Made by a program: the position numbers and the translations under genes. From the NCBI GenBank assembly GCA_034698045.1, contig JAQGAU010001137.1:1-21206 (forward strand): 21,206 nt of DNA. The letters are read 5' to 3'. Below the pieces are notes generated by a model. It was not told where the DNA came from and did no database searches. It was given only the letters and a program-made list of their open reading frames with translations. Every line of letters starts with the position of its first letter. Position 1 is the first letter of the stretch. The DNA is from Paramacrobiotus richtersi. Lineage: Eukaryota > Tardigrada > Eutardigrada > Parachela > Macrobiotidae. Below, piece by piece: positions 10,158 through 20,790 of the stretch.

Positions 10158-12256
10158 CGGCCGATATCCTCTCTGAACTGCTAGTACGTGCGTAAGCAGT
10201 ACCAAATGCATTCTGCTAAAGCGAATGGGATTGAATCCGCAGCTACTGGAACATAACCATTTACAATAAATGTGGCGAACTGAATGCCAGGCATGTCCTG
10301 TCCAGCTTTGATCCTTTCATTTCCCTTTTTAAGCCACATCCTATGATCTCTCACAACAACGCTTGCTATGTCGAGGATTATGCATCCAAGGCTCCAGACG
10401 TCCGTCTTGCGTCCAGGGAACTTCGTTTTACCGATTCCAGTGTATTTCTCAAACATCTCAGGTGACATATAGCGAAGCGTTCGGGGCAAGTACGTCTGGT
10501 CGGGTGAGCATGTGGCATTTTGCTGCGTTTGCACCACGCTATCCAGAGCAGTGATTACCAATCGTTTCTGATCGCTGCCGATGTGCTTAATGAGTATGGC
10601 CCTGGGATTCAGGTTGCCATGTATGATGTAGTTTTGATGTAAGGAATCTAGTCCGTCAGTTATTTCCACCGCATAACGAACGGCTACTGTAAGATCCAGC
10701 AAGGTTCCAGAGTCGCTTAGTTTCGTTAACAATTCAGCTAATTCTCCGCCTGCAAAGAACAAAATTCCGTTTTCGGTTATCTAAAATGCTAGCACGCTAC
10801 GAACTATCATGCAGCAGTTACTGGGTCGAATACAGTAGTGACACTTAACACTTCTAGTTCGAACATACCATCGTAAAAGTCCATCATCAGTTCCAGGATA
10901 ACTGCAGATGCACTGGAGGTGACAGTAATCTTATGATAAACGAGCAAGTGATTGTGCCTTAAACCAAGCAGCTGTTTGCTCCACCAGCACTGCTGTCTCC
11001 ATCGTTCGGTATCAAACGACTCTCCTTTCATGTGGACTATTTTAACGGCCAATTTTGCTTCTCCTCGATAATCACCACGTTCTGTGACCTTTGCTGTGTA
11101 AACAGCGCCGAAATTGCCGCGCCCAATGCAGTCATGTTGACTGAATTCATACAGGCACGTGGAGCCAAAAGTGTCGTTCTGCACCACTCTATTGAGGTTA
11201 TGTGATGACGAAGCAGTAGCAACGTCCGATACAGCTTGTAGTTCGCTAACTGCTTGAATGGCCGAGCATCTTTCAGCACTTCTTCCGCACAGACCTGCTT
11301 AAATGCTCTGGAACTGAATCATGGCATAGTGGAAAAAAACCGTCCATAACTTTTGATAATGTAAGCGCTGTCAGAAATATTGCCTCCGGCTGGAATTATT
11401 GTCTGGTCTTTCTGCAGCCACCTTTCGTTGATGCCCACAACGCGCTCTGCTAGGGCCAGAATTATGCATCCGAGACTCCAAACGTCAGTTTTCCGTCCGG
11501 GTGGCTCTTCTGTCGGTGGATTGCCAAATGTTCTTAGCATTTCCGGAGACATGTATCGATAAGTACCGCGAAGGTGGGAAATATCATCTGCGCAGGTCTG
11601 ATTGCCTTGCATCTTAACAAAGTCGTCCAAATCACCAATCACCAGACTGTCCTGGCCGCTGTGCATTTTGATAAGCACGTTGCCCGGCTTTAGATCCCCG
11701 TGTATCATGTTATTCTCATGGAGGTAATTCAACCCTTCTGCGATATCAAGAGCGTAACGAACGGCTTTGTCCTCATTTAGCGTCAGCCAGCCTTTGCAAA
11801 AGTACAGATAAATCTCCACCTGAAAAGTTTAAAACTCCATGATCAAGATGCTCGACAACACAACATGTTAAAATATGATTGTGCCATGAATGATTGGTTT
11901 TAAGTATACGTACCGCGGCAGTATGCCATTAACAATTCAACGGACACTCCTCCACGTACTTTGATAATGGTGACTTTACGATACACTACCAGGTTCTTGT
12001 GGTTAAGACGAAGTGGCGTCTTAATCCTGTTGCGCCACTTCGTCCAGTTTTCCAGACTGACCAAAGGCTTCTGTCGTTTGGGCAAATGGAAAACTTTGAC
12101 AACCATTTGGTATGTATCCTCCAAAAGGATTAAAACGACCACGCACGGTTACTTCGTAAACATTTCCAAATCGACCAGCTCCGACAATGTCAGCAGTTTT
12201 GTAACGGTACTGACAACTGCTGCCGAAAGACTCGCTGGGATCATGTTATATCACAT
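10108..12256 (-). pseudogene. Frame-broken tandem double protein kinase gene (domains K3 and K4)
   Basis: Three exon blocks: about 12256-11914, 11819-10869, 10749-10108. They have the same architecture and intron positions as the intact double-kinase gene upstream. K3 keeps a glycine loop (GAGRFGNVYEV), the VVKV lysine, the catalytic loop IHGDLKPGNVLI, GDLDD in place of DFG, YMSPEM and GRKTDVWSLGC. K4 keeps the loop GRGNFGAVY and AVKIVH, but has IIHGNLNP (catalytic Asp to Asn) and ALDS at DFG, so it would be a pseudokinase. Homology requires a reading-frame change near 12243, 12127-12149, 11775, 11333-11339 (seven T), 11275 and 10183. Each change skips one nucleotide, or an equivalent. Splice sites (GTACGT, GTATGT, TTTTCAG, TTTGCAG) are intact. 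Most likely a young pseudogene; local sequence error is the alternative. Confidence 0.7.
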
Positions 12257-12758
12257 ATGCCGGTAATTGCCGCTGACAACCCTACTACAGAAGGTGCAAC
12301 CTCATCGATTTGGACATCTTTGGCCTGGCATCGTTCGAAAGAGCTAGACACGCGTGTGCTAGATATGTTTTTAGATCGTGCGGAAGGACTGAGGTTCAAC
12401 AGCTATTCGACCACAAACTTACAGAATTTCTTGAATCGGCCATTGTAGATTTACAAAACAGCCGGGTCTGTGACGAAACACTGGTACGAGGGCATTGAAA
12501 ACAGAGCTTCTTGAACGTGCGTTAACTCTGCCAAGAAAATCAGCCATTATACACATATGCCCTCTTGCTGTTCGAATGGTATGAACTGTATTTCTGCATG
12601 GTATCTTTGAAAAACCAGCTCTCCAATCGCACGATAAGTTTCTTATCGCATCATTATATAATCGAGGCACTAATTTGTCGACCGTATCACAGTTCGTACC
12701 CGCCAGTAATTCGCGTCCTGAAAGCAAAAGTAAACCACCCAAACTTGGAACATGTTAG
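12257..12758 (+). pseudogene. BACK-domain relic of a BTB-Kelch-type gene
   Basis: Lying between the two kinase genes on the opposite strand, one frame (12295-12498) reads CNLIDLDIFGLASFERARHA, CARYVF, then LTEFLESAIVDL and RVCDETLV. This matches the BACK helical pattern that follows BTB domains in Kelch-like proteins. After a one-nucleotide shift near 12495 another frame continues with LLERALTLP, PLAVRM, a TGA, then FLHGIFEKPAL and LIASLYNRG, resembling the VR-then-L(x)n region after BACK. The frame before 12295 starts MPVIAADN, recalling a BTB end. There is no BTB domain, no Kelch repeats and at least two breaks, so it is a fragment. Confidence 0.45.
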
Positions 12759-12843
12759 TAATGACATCGATAAACTGACAAAAATGAGGAAAATCGTCAG
12801 GATAAGCGCAAACGTAATATACATTGATTTCCTGAAAGAATTC

Positions 12844-15633
12844 TCAAACAGGAAGTACGTTCCGCCAGCTGGAAAATCGCGACGCCCCTTTCAGTGCTTG
12901 AGCGCATCCAGTTGTCAGCATGCGTTGGGAACTGCTGGAGCTTCGCCTGGTGCATTTGCGTAGGAAATGAGATACCAAATCCATGATAACCGGAACGTGA
13001 GGATCTGCAGCATATGTGTCAAAGAAACTGTCGAGCGTATCGTTAACAAGGTCGATCTTTTGGCTCTCTTTTTGTAGCCCGACCCTTTCTTTACGAATGC
13101 CCTCAGCAGCGAGTTCCAAGATCGTGCATCCCAGACTCCAGACGTCTGTTTTTCGCCCAATGGGAAAGTAGCTCGGTTCCTCACCCTGTAGCGGCGGGTT
13201 TCTCACTGGTGTTCGCAGGCGAGACGATAAATCGCCACAAGGTTCCGTATACATCTCTGTCGACATATGGCAGTCAGTGACATCCAAGCGCAAAAACGCA
13301 CTATGCATTGGCGAACTGTCGTCAAGATCACCAATTTCTGCTAGCACGCGGTTACCCATTTTAGAAGTATGAATGGCCATTGTCCATTCGGGGGTTTCTT
13401 CAGAGCTATATGCAGCGGCTGTGAGCGGCATCTCCGGTGGCATGTACCGGACAAGTCCCTGAAAAGATGACGTTTCGCGATGTATCGCGTTACGAGAGGA
13501 GGCGGATGAGGGTTGTGTGTGCACCACACTATCCGCACTATCAAGCATCAGTCGATTTTCATTCTGCTCAGCGAGGTCATTTAGCAGGCCGCTTGGAAGG
13601 TCCTTGTGCTGATATAGAAACCTTAGTCCCGCAGCGATTTGTTCATAGTATCGTAGGACCTCAGGTCGCAACACAGGGGTTACTGTTAATGTACTTCGAC
13701 AAGAAGCCACACCCGCGCCTGCAACCAGCATCGACGGTTTTTAAATTATATGGAAAGGTCACCGCACAGTTGAAGCTGGGGATTAACGGCATCAGCCAGG
13801 TAATTTAACCTACCCGCGTAATATCCTACCGCCTTGACCAGGGATGCTTCTCCTGAACTTCTTGCAATGGTGACCTTACGGCATAATACAGCCATCCGGT
13901 TGTGTGTCAATCCAAACTGCACTGTCCACCGTTGCAGTGGCTGTTTCAACAGCTTAAGATCGAAGAACGTCGTCAACATGCGAGCTTTTATCGCCACCAT
14001 AGCTGCTACGTTAGTGATACCATGGTTCGTGACCTTTGCTGCATACACGTTTGCGAAGCTTCCTTTCCAAGTATAGTTCTGTCCCGCGAAATGACTTCGG
14101 TCCGTACTGTCACAATTCTCCAGGCTAGCGCTGAATTCTGTGTGGATGGAGGCTCCGAATTGCATCTCGGAACTGTGCAGGTGACTGATAACAGATCTTG
14201 CGGAGAGTTCAGTTTCTTTGCTATTACTGTATAAACTGTTTGCCGGAACAAGAGTACCTAACGTTAGTATACTATACAATTCCTTCACAACTGCGTCTGC
14301 GGAAGCTCTGTCAGCGCTGTGTAAATGCAAACACCGTTGTATGCAAGCGCGGAACTCTCTGGGAACTAAAGGATCGACAAACGGAACGGAACCTCCAATG
14401 ATGCTAGCACTATATTCAAATGGTACCATGTTATCGGCCTCGACCGGCATGTCATTTTCTTTTTGAAGGCATATCTTCTCGCGGCCAATAGTGTGATGTG
14501 CTAGGATGAGAATGATGCATCCGAGGCTCCAAATATCGGTTTCTCGCCCGATTCGCTCTTTTCCTTGTAAACCGACATTTCTTCTTATCATTTCTGGTGA
14601 CATATACCGGAGAGTACCGCGAACATTTGAAATGTCATCTGTGCATGTGCGATTTCCCCGCATCTGCACAATATCGTCCATATCACCAATGACCGGTATT
14701 CGGTCTCCGTTTTCCGTTACTTTGATAAATATGTTACCCGGCTTCAAATCTCCATGTATGATATAGTTGTCATGCAGGTGGCTCAAGCCTTTTGCAATTT
14801 CTGTTGAGTACCGAACGGCTGTTCCTTGGTCCAGCAAGACTTTCTTGTTGGCCAGCTCTTTCAGTTCTGCATCCAGGTCTCCACCTAAAAGTGGATATTG
14901 CTGTTTAACGTAGAACTTATCATCTTCTATAATGATTGATGTAGACCATAAAACGAGAAACTAAGACCCAAAAATTATAGGTGATGTAGAGATATATACG
15001 CGTCACCATACAATATACCTAGAAATTGTCTTTGTACGAAACTGCGTTCGATAGAATTCTTCGTACAGTTGGACACGTTCGATTCGAAAGCATGCTAATG
15101 CTTTCATCACAGCCTTCCGGCCGTTTCCGCAGAATTTAGAGTGTACTGCGGCCCGTAAGCTGTTATGGCACAAATACATACTGTACTATGGTATCGTGCA
15201 GTTTCAGATCGATAGGGTTCTTTTGATGTTACTTACCAGCATGGCGCACACAGCCTTATGGAACATCGCTACAAGGTCACTTACCGCGGCAGTGTTCCAT
15301 CAGCACTTCAACAGTTGCTCCGGTTTCTGATTTAGTAACAGTGACTTTGTGGAAAGCAACTACGTTCGTATGTTTGAGTTCCAGAATTTTTTTTGTACTG
15401 TTTTCCCATTTCCTCCAGTGTTCCAGGGTGTTCAAGGGTTTGCAACCTTTACGCAGATGAATAACTTTAACAACCAGTGGGCTTCCAGCAGCAATATCAT
15501 CCTGTCTGTTCGTGACTGCTCTGAAAACAGTGCCAAAAGTGCCTTGTCCGATAGTGCCGTATCTGCAACCGTAATCGTATGTACAGTCGCTGCCATAGTA
15601 TGACATGTCTGGAATTATGTCGTAAGCCGCCAT
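12844..15633 (-). CDS. Tandem double protein kinase: active-type domain K1 plus degenerate domain K2
   Basis: Exons 15633-15285, 14884-13814, 13718-12844. Both introns are phase 1, and the product is 764 residues. K1 (about 25-290): glycine loop GQGTFGTVF, lysine K56 in VVKVIHL, IHGDLKPGNIFI with D162, GDMDD at the DFG position (D184 kept, FG replaced), RGTLRYMSPEM, GRETDIWSLGC. All catalytic residues are present, so it is probably an active Ser/Thr-type kinase. K2 (about 345-764): altered loop WKGSFANVY, VAIKA, a catalytic region reduced to HKDLPSG, a first activation segment (LDSADSVV to YMPPEM), a second one (IGDLDD to MSTEMY), then GRKTDVWSLGC. Probably a pseudokinase. No signal peptide or membrane segment is seen, so it is likely cytosolic. 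The start ATG at 15633 is the only Met upstream of the loop in a clean frame. The substrate is unknown. Confidence 0.82.
13241..13560 (-). repeat. Duplicated activation segment inside kinase domain K2
   Basis: The first copy (about 13560-13430) reads NRLMLDSADSVVHTQ, then GLVRYMPPEM. The second copy (about 13358-13241) reads NRVLAEIGDLDDSSPMH, then MSTEMYTEP. K1, K3 and K4 each have only one such segment before GRxTD(I/V)WSLGC. The first copy resembles the K4 (pseudokinase) version and the second resembles the K1/K3 (GD[ML]DD) version. Confidence 0.6.
14885..15284 (-). other. 400-nt intron 1 of the intact double-kinase gene
   Basis: Phase 1 intron after the hinge (MEHCRG). The donor is GTAAGTG and the acceptor CTTTTAG. 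I see no feature in it. The homologous introns in K2, K3 and K4 are only about 94-119 nt. Confidence 0.7.
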
Positions 15634-16960
15634 TTAATCCGCAACGTCCGAATATGTATCTGGAACATAAACAGCAAATTTACATAAAACCGTCATCGTT
15701 TGATAGCTGTGTATCCTGGCTAGCTGTCTACAGCAACAGAGGCATCTTTTACTAAAGTCAACCAAACCGACATCATTGCCTGAGAGCTAAAGTCGAACAA
15801 GCCTTTTTGCGATTTCTGAGCAAGACTGCAAGGGGAATTGCTGGCTGAACAGATATCAGCACAACTTTCACCAGAACCAATACACTGAGAAACGAAAAAC
15901 CTAATAACTTTACGGAAGAAGCAATCAAAGTTTCAACTTATTTGTAACTTCTCCTTAATTTGCTAGGATATCCCTGTATAATGTGTTCATGTAGCAAACT
16001 TCGATCGCTTCTCTGTCACTATCAGTAAGACACACACGATGTCAAAAACTAACTTAGTTCTCGAACTGCGACCAATCCCAATGACCTTTCTCGAAAGCCA
16101 ACCTAAGACAAACGCAAGATCTTGTTCTGAGTCTAATTTTTTAGGTTCACAGATTTCAAGAAACACGATTTTTCGAAGAGGATGAACTGCCATAACGAGC
16201 CATAACGTAACTGCATGCGCTGCGCGGTCCCTGAGATATCCGGCACCGAAACGTGTGTTGAATTTGAGCGCCAATCGTTAGGAAGTCGTTTATCATAGGA
16301 AATGCAGTATGTCATATCTGCGCATTATAAGCGATGCTGACCAGTAAATTTAGCACCACAACCAAAAGAAGTACTTACCGTAACGCTTGGCAAAAGTGGG
16401 TTCACAAGCAATCCACAGAGTGTATTTAAGAGTTTGATGGTATATGCTGGGAAAGTACCGGTATAGCAACAGCTCATGAAAGCTGTTCTTCAAGGGACAG
16501 CACGACCATGTTTGACAAGACTACCGGCAATGCATAAAAGTGACTGAGAAACCTCAGCGCTGCCTGATTCCGGGATAGAGTCGTAAATAACCAAGATTGG
16601 CAAACAGAACCAGACTACCAACGAAAGCTATCGCCATTGCTCAATAATCTTTGAGAAGCCAACTAACAACCGTTATTTTTAAAAGAGCGCATCGAAAAGC
16701 GCTCGAAAAATTAGGAGTTGAAAAATAATTTTCACTTTATGGCCGTGAAATCCTGCGTCGTATTCGTTCAGTGCAAAAAGTGGAGAACGTGCTGAAGCGA
16801 ATAACAAAGGCTTGCGAAGTCGCGGCGCTATGAAACAGCAGGTTTGCATAATGATGTCATTTTTTTTCTTGATAAGTATTACGGTACAGACTACAGCATA
16901 ATGATATCAAACTGCGCAACCATTGGTCAGTGCAAACCATAAGCCTTAATATTTGACTAT

Positions 16961-16978
16961 TTGAACAAATTTGTTCAA
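16961..16978. repeat. Perfect 18-bp palindrome
   Basis: TTGAACAAATTTGTTCAA is fully self-complementary. It lies in the intergenic region about 1.3 kb upstream of the kinase gene start and 2.1 kb upstream of the LRR gene. It could bind a dimeric transcription factor; no specific factor is claimed. Confidence 0.8.
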
Positions 16979-18118
16979 TCCAAACACTTTTCTCGTCTCT
17001 CGTGTACACCCTTGTGATTTCTGTTACATCCGTTGCAGAGCTTCACAGTCTGTCGTTTGTCGCGGTCAGTGTCCATTGTTTGCTTGAATATTTGCCTGAT
17101 GAAAGCGTTATCACAATTTACCTGCTGTTATGTTTGGCTGGGCAACGTTTGTACGTATTCGCTTGCTCAAACTGGACAAATAAAGGTCTAGCAGATCTGA
17201 AGTCAAATATGTGCACATGCTCTGCCGGCGGCCGTTGTGTTATTGTTTGCTTATTTTTAAAATTCCTTGCAATGTGCAAACCGCGCAACCTGTCCGATAA
17301 ACATTTGGGGAAAAATGTATTTGCAAAATCGTACAAGCGATAACCCGCGGTTGCATGTAATTTACTCATGAACAAAAATAAAATTGTTGTGGCGCGTGTT
17401 AACCAAACTGTCCTCCTTGAGAATTATTTCACGACATATCTTTAGACTAGGGAACCCATTATTTTTAGATTAACCTTGCGAGAAATTTTGCACTTGAATG
17501 GAGGAAACCGTTGGCGAAACAAAATCCTTCCTCAGATTTTCTGATAACTTGTGAGTGTTTTGAATTCAGGTTGTTTGGTATCTTGCAAGAAAGCTTTGAT
17601 CCAGCAACGTGATGTTGGAAAGGTCAAGTCCGGCCAACTGTTACTACCTAGACGAGCGTATAACAGAGCCATTATATAGCCGTTGAATTACGATTTCCCA
17701 ATGGGTAACTGCCTGAATTGCTCATTTAAAACGAGGACAAAATAAATTTTCTTGATCGATTGTGACAACGACTCCAGCATGAGCAGCATCACACACATCT
17801 ATGGTGTGCTATTATCAGCGAATTAATAAAACACCGCAGACGAGTAACATCCACTTTACCTGGTACCGATTCGATAGTCCTTCCGCATAACATGTAGTAT
17901 TCACGAAGCGTTTGGAAATACAGCGCTCTTTCACGAGAATCAGTCATGAAAAATCTACGGGAAGTTGGATGACGACGACATTTAGCAAAGGAAATACGGG
18001 CGTCTGAAAGCCACGTCATCATTGGGAAAACTACGAATTATCTCTCTTGCGCGTTACCAATGACGATGAATTATACGACAGTATGCATTCATGATGCTTT
18101 TTGAACCAGATTTTGCAT

Positions 18119-18174
18119 TTCACGGGTAAACCCATGAATGATGTTGCCGTGAAACCCGTGAATTGTGTTGCCCC
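18119..18174. repeat. Tandem 24-nt repeat overlapping a 9-bp inverted repeat
   Basis: Two imperfect 24-nt units beginning AAACCC(A/G)TGAAT and ending in GTTGCC(G/C) lie at 18128-18151 and 18152-18174. TTCACGGGT (18119-18127) is the inverted partner of ACCCGTGAA (18154-18162), with a 26-nt spacer. Confidence 0.75.
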
Positions 18175-19071
18175 TTTTTCCTCAAAAATTGTCTGAGCCT
18201 CTTTCCGCAAAATGCCTTTGGTCACTCCTTACGTCCTTCCAATTTGTGCTGCACATAGCTAACGTATATTATTTTGTTATTACCGTACAGTAGATTACAC
18301 TAACAATTAGCAATGGCCCGATGGATATTCTGTCAACATTTTTACAAGTTGTGTGGCCATTCATTAGCAAAACGTTAATGGCAAGCCTAATGGCAACTGG
18401 CTAGCCGGTGTTTCATATTGGCAGCTATGCTTTTCCGGTTTTCCCCCTTTCGTTAGTGAGCAGTGTGAACTTTGCCTCTTGTCACATGAACGTCTTTAAT
18501 ATTTTTCCACAAGGGTGTTCTATCAGAATTATATAGGGGACATTGTGCGTACAGTTCTAGTCAGGAACCTGTAAACCGTTTATTCACATACAACGTACCA
18601 CCAGCGAGACCTTTCAGAGGAAAACCCCAGTACTCTTTTGTCAGATTTTATCGCATATAGCAGATCGCCCACTCGTTGTATCGTTGTGTCGTTGTATCAG
18701 TATCGCTCATTTAAGTCGCATGGCAAAGCTGTTCCAGGGAATCAATTAAACACCGTTTCACCGAAACAGCTTATTGGCTGTTCAGTTTGTACTTGGACTT
18801 TAGCCGCGTTTCTCGTAAAATCTGCTTGTTGACGACGGTTCCTGCCGCTGTGCATGAAAGAGAGACAATCTTGTTTCTTTATTAGGCTTATAGCTAATGC
18901 TAATGTTGTAGCATTTGCTAATGCCAGTGGCAAGTTCGGTTATGTAATTAGACAAAAGAAGATACATACCACAGTCTAGCGTGTAAAAAGTGTTAGCTTA
19001 CCTACTATTTCTGGTGCTTGTGTATATACCGCGCTGTTCAACAGAATATCGGTATTAGCAGAACCAAAGCT

Positions 19072-20790
19072 ATGTTTCTCTTACCAGTACCCTCTGTAGT
19101 CCTGTTTCTGGTACTGCATGCTAATGCAGTTTCTTCGGACAGCCTACCAAATGGGTGGTGTAGATATGACAACAGATTCCTCCGCTGTGATAATGGAGTT
19201 GACTTTACCGGTACATCAACGATATCTTATTTTAACGTGACCATAATACCCACCGATGTGTTGAAAATCCACCTACTATCCTGTGCGCAGTGGCGTGGAC
19301 CTTACTGCAACGTCCTTGGAGACGACGTCACCCCATTCCCATCGAGCCTTGTCACTTTACAGAGTGCAAAGTTTCAAGGATTCCAGAACAGGGACGGAAA
19401 GGTGATCGAGTTCAGAGTGTTTAATGGGCTCCTTGACAATGTCAAGCGACAACTGACGGAACTGGAAATTACCGAATCCAAAGTCGGCAAACTGGAGTCA
19501 AGGTGCTTCAGTGGATATAAACGGCTGCGTTGGCTTCGGTTGACCAATAACGGGATCCAGGAAATCTCGTCAGAATCGTTCCTTCAAATGGTGGACATCG
19601 GCACCGCACCGGCGCTTACTGAACTGAGACTGGAGAATAATGCGATAACGTTCTTTGACTGGGGTACACTAGGACCTATCGCTGGACGCTTGGTTAGTGA
19701 TGAGTTTATTGCACATTAGCTCGTGAATGTTTAACTCATCGGCATCGATCGAATGCTCAGCAAAATGTAGGAACAGAGTTGAAGTCAAATGAACAATAGT
19801 AAGCAAATAATTAAATAACAGCTAAAAATAATTTAAATAAAAGTTAACCATGGTAAGGAAAATAATAACTTTAAATTTTTAGCCGAATGGTAGAGGCCGA
19901 GTGACTAGTGACTAACCTTGTACCAGCAGCTCATTATTTGCAAACTTGCATAAGCAATGAAGCTGCACATACCGTATGTAAACACGATCATTAGATCCAA
20001 ATTGTAGTATTATTCTGCATATGAACCAGTTTTGATATATTCAAAACTGCCAAGAAAACATTCCGTAAGGAAGATTTTCGTCGAAAGATTTTCGAATAGT
20101 ATCAATAATGGTGCAGCTTAAAGGAGTCGATCAAAATTAAATCTTTATTTGTTAGACGGGCTTCTCTTTGACCTTTCTGCATACAGTCCAATGTCGCAAA
20201 CAGACCCGTCTTGTAGTCATACAAGTGTACATCGGTCCTTTGAGCGCAAACATCTCTTTTACCACTGCAGGTCGGAACAAAAAAATCAAAATTCCGATCA
20301 AGGTGTACAATTACAAGCCACTAGGCCTAAGTGTGGATAAGTAAGACTAGCAATAATTCGCATTTTCGTACAGGAACACTTCGATCTACATCATCAACGT
20401 CCTCGTCTGCAGACGATCGTTCAAACTTCGCCGCCGTTTACAATGCCCCGTCTCCGTGTCGTTCAGCTAGCAGATAACCAACTGAGGACCATACCAAAGG
20501 AAGTTTTGGATACCATTTCCGGACCGCTACGGGATCATCGCGGTTTAATTGTCATGCTCGAGGATAATTTTCTCTGCCCGGAAAATGCCGACTGTGACTG
20601 CTGTGGCTGTTGTGCCTTAAAGGATCTGGCGGATTGGGCTAGCCGACGCTCGCAGCAGGGCGTGCAGTTCAGTGTGCAACTGACTTGCGGACCTCCGACA
20701 GTATCTATTGATGAAGCCCCGCATTATCTAACTGTCTCGACTGGTAGTATCCCAGAAGCGATTAGCAGCCTTACACGCAACTGTACCTAG
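19072..20790 (+). CDS. Secreted leucine-rich repeat protein, two exons
   Basis: Exons 19072-19692 and 20374-20790, joined in phase 0 across a 681-nt intron (donor TTG|GTTAGT, acceptor CGTACAG). The product is 345 residues. Residues 1-21 or so are a signal peptide (MFLLPVPSVVLFLVLHANAV). An N-terminal cysteine part follows (WCRYDNRFLRCDNG, LLSCAQWRGPYC), then leucine-rich repeats (LTELEITESKVGKLESRCF; LRWLRLTNNGIQEISSESF; LTELRLENNAITFFDW; LRVVQLADNQLRTIPKEV). A C-terminal Cys-rich cap (FLCPENADCDCCGCC, ADWASRR) resembles an LRR-CT module. No membrane helix follows, so it is probably secreted, for binding or adhesion. Upstream in-frame sequence lacks an ATG, so 19072 is the start. The intron interrupts the repeat array. 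The ligand is unknown. Confidence 0.85.
19693..20373 (+). other. Intron of the LRR gene
   Basis: 681 nt, AT-rich. Nothing supportable is inside. The 63-codon open frame near 20149-20340 lacks an ATG start and any match. Confidence 0.7.

Larger units (their letters stand above)
15634..19071. other. Long intergenic stretch without a supportable gene
   Basis: About 3.4 kb upstream of both the kinase gene (minus) and the LRR gene (plus), so it must contain both promoters. Open frames here are weak. 16039-16188 plus opens with ATG (MSKTNLVLELRPIPMTFLES) and ends after about 49 codons. 16737-16837 plus reads LRRIRSVQKVENVLKRITKA but has no start. 17002-17343 plus opens at GTG. 17789-18022 and 18031-18225 minus lack a partner exon. 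None matches a family I know. Small repeats and palindromes are listed separately. Confidence 0.4.

Noticed and set aside
12565..12963. 132-codon plus-strand open frame as an intact gene
   Set aside because: It runs across the 3' end of the intact kinase gene and mixes frames with the BACK relic. The relic's better frame is a different one.
13746..14837. 363-codon minus-strand frame as a stand-alone single-exon kinase
   Set aside because: It starts mid-kinase without an N-lobe and ends in the next kinase's N-lobe. It is the middle exon of a three-exon gene.
17002..17343. 113-codon plus-strand open frame
   Set aside because: It opens at GTG, not ATG, shows no domain, and its composition is unremarkable. 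Probably chance.
17789..18225. Two neighbouring minus-strand open frames as a gene
   Set aside because: A donor-like site exists (CCAG|GTAAAG), but there is no partner exon and no recognisable protein, and the upper frame is shaped by a local repeat.
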